Positions 60,256 through 64,000 of a DNA stretch of 64,000 bases are shown one piece after another. A model generated the notes under the pieces. The model did no database searches. It saw only the letters and a program-made list of their open reading frames with translations, and was not told the DNA's origin. Numbering within the stretch: the first letter of the stretch is position 1; every line of letters starts with the position of its first letter. The position numbers and the translations under genes were made by a program. The DNA lies in assembly GCF_015864955.1 (NCBI RefSeq), contig NZ_JADYWE010000003.1, positions 124,001 through 188,000 on the forward strand, given 5' to 3'. The stretch is from Salinibacterium sp. NK8237. GTDB taxonomy: Bacteria > Actinomycetota > Actinomycetes > Actinomycetales > Microbacteriaceae.

Positions 60256-61263
60256 CTAGTCGAAGTGGGCGGTCTCAAGCCGGTGCAGGGCGAGAGCGAC
60301 AGACAGTCGGGTACGGCCGCGCGAGGTGCGCACGTCGAAACCGAGCTTGCCGCTCAACTCTTCAGCGCGGGACTGCACCGTGGAATGGTGGAACCCAAGC
60401 GAGGAAGCTGCTGCGCGCAAGCTCTCGCTTGCGGCCAAAGTGTCGAGCATGGTGATGATTCGCGGTGTCTCACGAATCACTAAGCCCACTGATTGCAGAT
60501 CGCAGTTTTCGGGCGCTCCGGCAGGGCTTATCTCGGCGAGCAACAACAGCGAACCAAGATCGTCGCCGCACAGCACGGGCTCATGATCGGAGGTCAAGCG
60601 CAGCGCTGTGAGCGCCGAAGACCACGACCGAGCGAGATCGTGTGGTGCGGCAGCGATGCCGATGCCGGCTCGCGGAGCCGCTACGGCATCCGTGCTGAGC
60701 ACGATCTCGGCGCGAATAGCGCCAGCGACAGTGGCGATGACAGCTGAGGGGTCGGCAGCAGCGTGTGCGGCGCTCGCCGGCTGGGCAATCACTCTGTAGC
60801 GGGTCGTGGAAACCAAGTGAAGCGCTTGGGCGGCCAACTGACGGTTCTCTCCACTCTCGGCGACATCGACGAGCGTTTCGACGGGATTATGGAAAGAATC
60901 GGCAGGCCCGGTGCGCTCGAACAGGATGCTGAGCGCCAACGCGACGCGTTCCAGAATCATGTCGTCGTTTGCGTGGACGTTGCCGTCGCGTTCGATCCAT
61001 ACGGTGCCACCGCCGGTGACGGGGCGTGATGGCCATGATCCGACAGCGCCCGGGTCTGCGCTGCGCCGACCGCGAGCATCGATGCGAAGGCTGAGCGCTG
61101 GCGCGGTGAGTCCGGCCGGGCATCCAGCAAGCATGCTCGCCCCGCGCACGAGTACTTCAGTGCTGGCATGACCAGCAGTGAGCGCATCGAAGTAGGAGAT
61201 GACCCGAAGAGTTTCGCTTGCTTCAGGATCAAGCGCTTGTAGTCGCCCTGCTAGTTCTTGCAT
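60256..61263 (-). CDS. PucR-like helix-turn-helix regulator
   Basis: 335 aa. Long variable N-terminal region, then a C-terminal HTH_30 (PucR) domain with ESLRAAASSLGFHHSTVQSR and GRTRLSVALALHRL. The middle part resembles a GGDEF-like/CdaR fold with GIGIAAAPHDLARSWSSALTALRL. It lies downstream of the esterase gene on the same strand and may regulate it. SD GAGGG-like before the ATG. Confidence 0.85.
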   Translation of the reverse strand: MQELAGRLQALDPEASETLRVISYFDALTAGHASTEVLVRGASMLAGCPAGLTAPALSLRIDARGRRSADPGAVGSWPSRPVTGGGTVWIERDGNVHANDDMILERVALALSILFERTGPADSFHNPVETLVDVAESGENRQLAAQALHLVSTTRYRVIAQPASAAHAAADPSAVIATVAGAIRAEIVLSTDAVAAPRAGIGIAAAPHDLARSWSSALTALRLTSDHEPVLCGDDLGSLLLLAEISPAGAPENCDLQSVGLVIRETPRIITMLDTLAASESLRAAASSLGFHHSTVQSRAEELSGKLGFDVRTSRGRTRLSVALALHRLETAHFD

Positions 61264-61279
61264 TCTCGTTCCGCCCTCT

Positions 61280-61348
61280 GTGGTTCGAGCCCTACTCTAT
61301 TGCCGCCAGCGTGTGGGCGGCAGGGGCAGCGGGGAGAACTCGAACCAC
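61280..61348. other. Nested inverted repeats between the PucR and esterase genes
   Basis: Outer arms GTGGTTCGAG (61280-61289) and CTCGAACCAC (61339-61348), 10 bp perfect; inner hairpin TGCCGCC (61301-61307) and GGCGGCA (61316-61322). Could be a terminator for the esterase gene or an operator; no T-run. Confidence 0.5.
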
Positions 61349-61373
61349 ATCGGCGTGACCTGGGGCTGACGCT

Positions 61374-62339
61374 CTACATGCCGAGCGTGCGGCGCAGCCA
61401 GCTGAGCCGAGCATCTTGAGTGGCGATCGAGAGCGCGGCGAAAGGAGCGACTGAATCGTAACCGTGAAAGCCTCCCGGCCAGACATGGAGCTCGCAGTGT
61501 CCGCCAGCCGCCCAGATTGCCGAGGCGAAAGCCACGTCCTCGTCTCTGAACACTTCTGAGGTACCAACATCGATGAATGTGGGAGGCAGATTGCTGAGGT
61601 CGGTTGCCCGAGCAGGCGCCGCATAAATCGAAACCTGATCGGTGTTGCGGCGGTCGCCGAGCAACGCATCCCAGCCGGTGTCGTTGCTGCCGCGATCCCA
61701 GATTCCTGTGCCATCGATTTGATAGCTCGACACGGTGTGGTTGCGGTCATCGAGCATGGGATAAATCAGTACCTGAGCGGCAAGCTTGGGTCCTCCGCGG
61801 TCTCTCGCCAGAAGGGCAGTTCCGGCGGCGAGCCCTCCGCCGGCGCTTCCTCCGGAGATCACTAACTTGGCAGGGTCGATGCCTAGTTCAGCGGCGTTGG
61901 CTGCCGTCCACACGAGGCCCGCGTAGCAGTCTTCGACAGGTGCTGGATCTGGATGCTCGGGAGCGAGGCGGTACTCAACAGAGACGACTACAGCATCCAA
62001 CTCCTCAACCCACGCGAGCATTGTTGCCATCCCGGTGAAGCGATCACCCATAACCATGCCACCGCCGTGGGTGTAGAAAATGCCGGGGCCGGCAACGCTG
62101 TGGTCGGCGCGCGCGAAGATTGACACGATCAGATCCCCGTCTGGTCCAGGGATGGACTGTTCGCGATGGGTGATGCTGCGGCCGTCGAGCAGAGCTGGAA
62201 CGTCGCTGGCGAGACCAACCCGAAACGGTTCGATCATCTCTGGCGTGATCGTGGGCGGAAGCTGTTCGTTGATGACGCTGAGAATTGCGGCCAACTCGGT
62301 ATCGAACGGCGGAGCGGGCTGAACTTTGTGCGAATTCAT
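61374..62339 (-). CDS. Alpha/beta hydrolase, HSL-type esterase
   Basis: 321 aa esterase of the hormone-sensitive lipase family. Oxyanion motif YTHGGGMVMG, VEYRLAPEHPDPAP, nucleophile in GGSAGGG, Asp in VGTSEVFRDED and His in PGGFHGYD. Start at 62339 is chosen from SD GGAGG, 4 nt upstream; the frame is open 43 codons further. Probably acts on short-chain esters in the cytosol. Divergent from the LLM gene across 206 nt that contain a CCGCC/GGCGG hairpin (62449-62462) and no coding sequence. Confidence 0.88.
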   Translation of the reverse strand: MNSHKVQPAPPFDTELAAILSVINEQLPPTITPEMIEPFRVGLASDVPALLDGRSITHREQSIPGPDGDLIVSIFARADHSVAGPGIFYTHGGGMVMGDRFTGMATMLAWVEELDAVVVSVEYRLAPEHPDPAPVEDCYAGLVWTAANAAELGIDPAKLVISGGSAGGGLAAGTALLARDRGGPKLAAQVLIYPMLDDRNHTVSSYQIDGTGIWDRGSNDTGWDALLGDRRNTDQVSIYAAPARATDLSNLPPTFIDVGTSEVFRDEDVAFASAIWAAGGHCELHVWPGGFHGYDSVAPFAALSIATQDARLSWLRRTLGM

Positions 62340-62545
62340 GTGACCTCCATTGGTCGGCATCACTTCGTTGTGACGGCGTAGCTCAACGCTAGCGGCGGCG
62401 GTGCGGGCGAAGAACCGCCACGGGTTCTCAGATCGACGCCGCCAACCCGCCATCTGGCGGTCTGGCACTGGAATTATCAGGAAACAGCACGGTTGAACCG
62501 GATAACTGATTCATCCAGACAGATTTTGGGAGACCGGAGCACACC

Positions 62546-63661
62546 ATGCAGTTCGGAATTTTCACCGTTAGCGATGTCACGACTGACCCGACAAACGGCC
62601 GCACGCCCACCGAAGGCGAACGCATCAAGGACATCGTCACGATCGCCAAGAAGGCGGAAGAAGTCGGGCTCGATGTCTTCGCCCTGGGGGAGCACCACAA
62701 CCCACCGTTCTTCTCGTCAAGCCCCACGACCACGCTGGCCTACATCGCCGCGCAGACCGAGAAGCTCATTCTCTCGACGAGCACAACGCTCATCACGACC
62801 AACGACCCCGTGAAGATCGCCGAAGACTACGCGATGCTTCAACACCTCTCCGATGGTCGCGCCGATCTCATGATGGGCCGCGGTAACACCGGTCCGGTGT
62901 ACCCGTGGTTTGGCAAAGACATTCGCGAGGGCATCCCGCTCGCCATCGAAAACTATTCGCTGTTGCACAAGCTGTGGCGCGAAGAGTTCGTCAACTGGGA
63001 AGGCAAGTTCCGCACACCACTGCAGGGTTTCCAGTCGACCCCACGACCGTTGGATGGCGTGCCACCGTTTGTCTGGCACGGCTCGATCCGCAGCCCCGAG
63101 ATTGCTGAGCAGGCCGCGTACTACGGCGATGGCTTCTTCGCGAACAACATCTTCTGGCCCAAAGAGCACTACATGAAGCTCGTGAATTACTACCGCCAGC
63201 GCTTCGAGCACTACGGCCACGGCACTGCGGCGCAGGCGATCGTGGGTCTCGGCGGCCAAGCATTTATGCGCAGCAACTCGCAGGCGGCGAAGGCAGAATT
63301 CCGCCCGTACTTCGACAACGCTCCCGTGTATGGCCACGGTCCGTCGATGGAGGACTTCACTGACCAGACGCCCCTGGCTGTGGGCAGCCCGCAAGAGGTC
63401 ATCGACAAGTACGCCGGGATGCGCGAACACTTCGGCGACTACCAGCGTCAGCTCTTCCTCATGGACCACGCCGGCTTGCCGCTCACGACCGTTCTCGAAC
63501 AGCTCGACATTCTCGGTGAAGAAGTTGTGCCGGTGCTCCGCAAGGAGTTCGCCACGAACCGTCCTGCCGAAGTTCCGGATGCCCCAACCCACGCCTCGCT
63601 CGTCGCTCAGCGTGATGCGGCTCTCGCCGCCTCCGCAGCCGACGCCCCGGCGACTATCTAG
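62546..63661 (+). CDS. LLM-class flavin monooxygenase (CE1758 type)
   Basis: 371 aa luciferase-like, FMN-dependent monooxygenase with TIM barrel fold. MQFGIFTVSDVT at the start, FALGEHHNPPFFSSSPTTTL and ADLMMGRGNTGPVYPWFG are family blocks. It forms a two-gene unit with an FMN reductase 52 nt downstream, which would supply reduced FMN. This pair matches the CE1758/CE1759 arrangement named in corynebacteria. Substrate unknown. Confidence 0.88.
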   Translation: MQFGIFTVSDVTTDPTNGRTPTEGERIKDIVTIAKKAEEVGLDVFALGEHHNPPFFSSSPTTTLAYIAAQTEKLILSTSTTLITTNDPVKIAEDYAMLQHLSDGRADLMMGRGNTGPVYPWFGKDIREGIPLAIENYSLLHKLWREEFVNWEGKFRTPLQGFQSTPRPLDGVPPFVWHGSIRSPEIAEQAAYYGDGFFANNIFWPKEHYMKLVNYYRQRFEHYGHGTAAQAIVGLGGQAFMRSNSQAAKAEFRPYFDNAPVYGHGPSMEDFTDQTPLAVGSPQEVIDKYAGMREHFGDYQRQLFLMDHAGLPLTTVLEQLDILGEEVVPVLRKEFATNRPAEVPDAPTHASLVAQRDAALAASAADAPATI

Positions 63662-63713
63662 TTTCGCGCCCCGCCGCGCCCCTCACCGTCAGATCCAGAG
63701 AAAGAAGCACACC

Positions 63714-64000
63714 ATGACCGACGTCAAGAAGATTGCCGTCATCGCCGCTGGACTCAGCCAGCCGTCGTCAACCCGTCTCCTCGCCGACCGCCTCACTGAG
63801 GCAACCGTCATCGACCTGCGGGAACGTGGCATCGAAGCCGAAGTGACCGTCGTCGAGTTGCGCGACCTTGCGCACGATGTGACGAACAACCTGCTCACGG
63901 GGTTCCCGAGCGCCAAGCTCGACGAAGCCATCGCCGCGGTTACTGGCGCTGACGGACTCATCGCCGTCACGCCCATCTTCACCACGAGCTATAGCGGGCT
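63714..64000 (+). CDS. NADPH-dependent FMN reductase (CE1759 type), 3' end missing
   Basis: First 95 residues visible; the gene runs past the window edge. IAVIAAGLSQPSSTRLLADR is the flavodoxin-like phosphate loop and ADGLIAVTPIFTTSYSG the second FMN-binding loop of the NADPH_dep_red/SsuE-like family. It reduces FMN with NADPH for the monooxygenase encoded just upstream. SD AAAGAAG before the ATG. Confidence 0.88.
   Translation, partial: MTDVKKIAVIAAGLSQPSSTRLLADRLTEATVIDLRERGIEAEVTVVELRDLAHDVTNNLLTGFPSAKLDEAIAAVTGADGLIAVTPIFTTSYSG

Noticed and set aside
61280..61348. GGTTCGAG sequence resembling a tRNA T-loop
   Set aside because: No acceptor, D or anticodon arms fit around it on either strand; it is part of a simple inverted repeat.
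1..64000. Insertion sequences, prophage, CRISPR arrays, toxin-antitoxin or restriction systems
   Set aside because: No transposase, integrase, cas, methylase or phage protein motifs and no regularly spaced repeats were seen.

Overview
The window is a 64 kb stretch of a high-GC actinobacterial chromosome, most probably family Microbacteriaceae (Salinibacterium/Rhodoglobus/Leifsonia-like). The evidence is the order ispG-proS-nusA-ylxR-infB-rbfA ... truB-ribF, an actinobacterial HelD helicase, a MarP-type periplasmic protease, a class F sortase with an ECF sigma/RskA pair, CE1758/CE1759-type flavoenzymes, frequent GTG starts and many start codons placed only 6-7 nt after a TANNNT hexamer (leaderless promoters). 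The genus is an inference. I see no phage, transposon, CRISPR array, rRNA or tRNA; the region looks like vertically inherited chromosome.

Layout. 1-9569: a tightly overlapping catabolic operon with a branched-chain-type ABC importer (livG partial, livF, livH, livM), an acyl-CoA ligase, a TetR regulator, 3-hydroxybutyrate dehydrogenase, two alpha/beta hydrolases and both subunits of a 3-oxoacid CoA-transferase. Together they suggest uptake and breakdown of a 3-hydroxyacid, its oligomer or a related short acid to acyl-CoA. 9610-17559: housekeeping genes ispG, proS, nusA, ylxR, infB and rbfA, with a strong stem-loop in each gap from nusA onward and no rimP. 17599-22721: mutY, a ketopantoate-reductase-like gene, truB, two small membrane proteins, ribF and a small unknown. 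22812-29562: a CynX-type transporter, a ROK kinase and a deoxyribose operon (deoR, deoC, an aldehyde dehydrogenase and a half-length ALDH-like partner). 29621-46093: a CAP-domain surface protein, an SDR/DUF2867 protein, ribokinase, a secreted glycerophosphodiesterase with a possible Pho box, an M20 peptidase, a DUF2207 membrane protein, a SNF2 helicase, aspartase, an LEA-like repeat protein, an AdaA-AlkA fusion and a PrsW-type protease.

46132-57036: HelD with a possible attenuator in its leader, an intergenic region with several hairpins that resembles a C-rich-loop (6C-like) small RNA on the minus strand, two diverged paralogues of a membrane-anchored NERD-like protein lacking the catalytic lysine motif, YhhN, VanZ, MarP, rpsO, an HdeD-like protein and a quinone-oxidoreductase-like enzyme. 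57332-60220: DUF4397 protein, class F sortase, ECF sigma factor and RskA-type anti-sigma factor, a compact envelope-regulation module. 60256-64000: a PucR-like regulator, an HSL-type esterase, an LLM flavin monooxygenase and the start of its FMN reductase.

The most useful observations are: the widespread leaderless promoters, which also fix many start codons; the nine consecutive start/stop overlaps of the first operon; a hairpin that takes in the infB ribosome-binding site; the split ALDH16-like pair in the deoxyribose operon; the degenerate NERD paralogue pair, one copy next to HelD; and the two matching C-loop hairpins at 49814-49890. All functional statements rest on reading motifs by eye; no database search was run.
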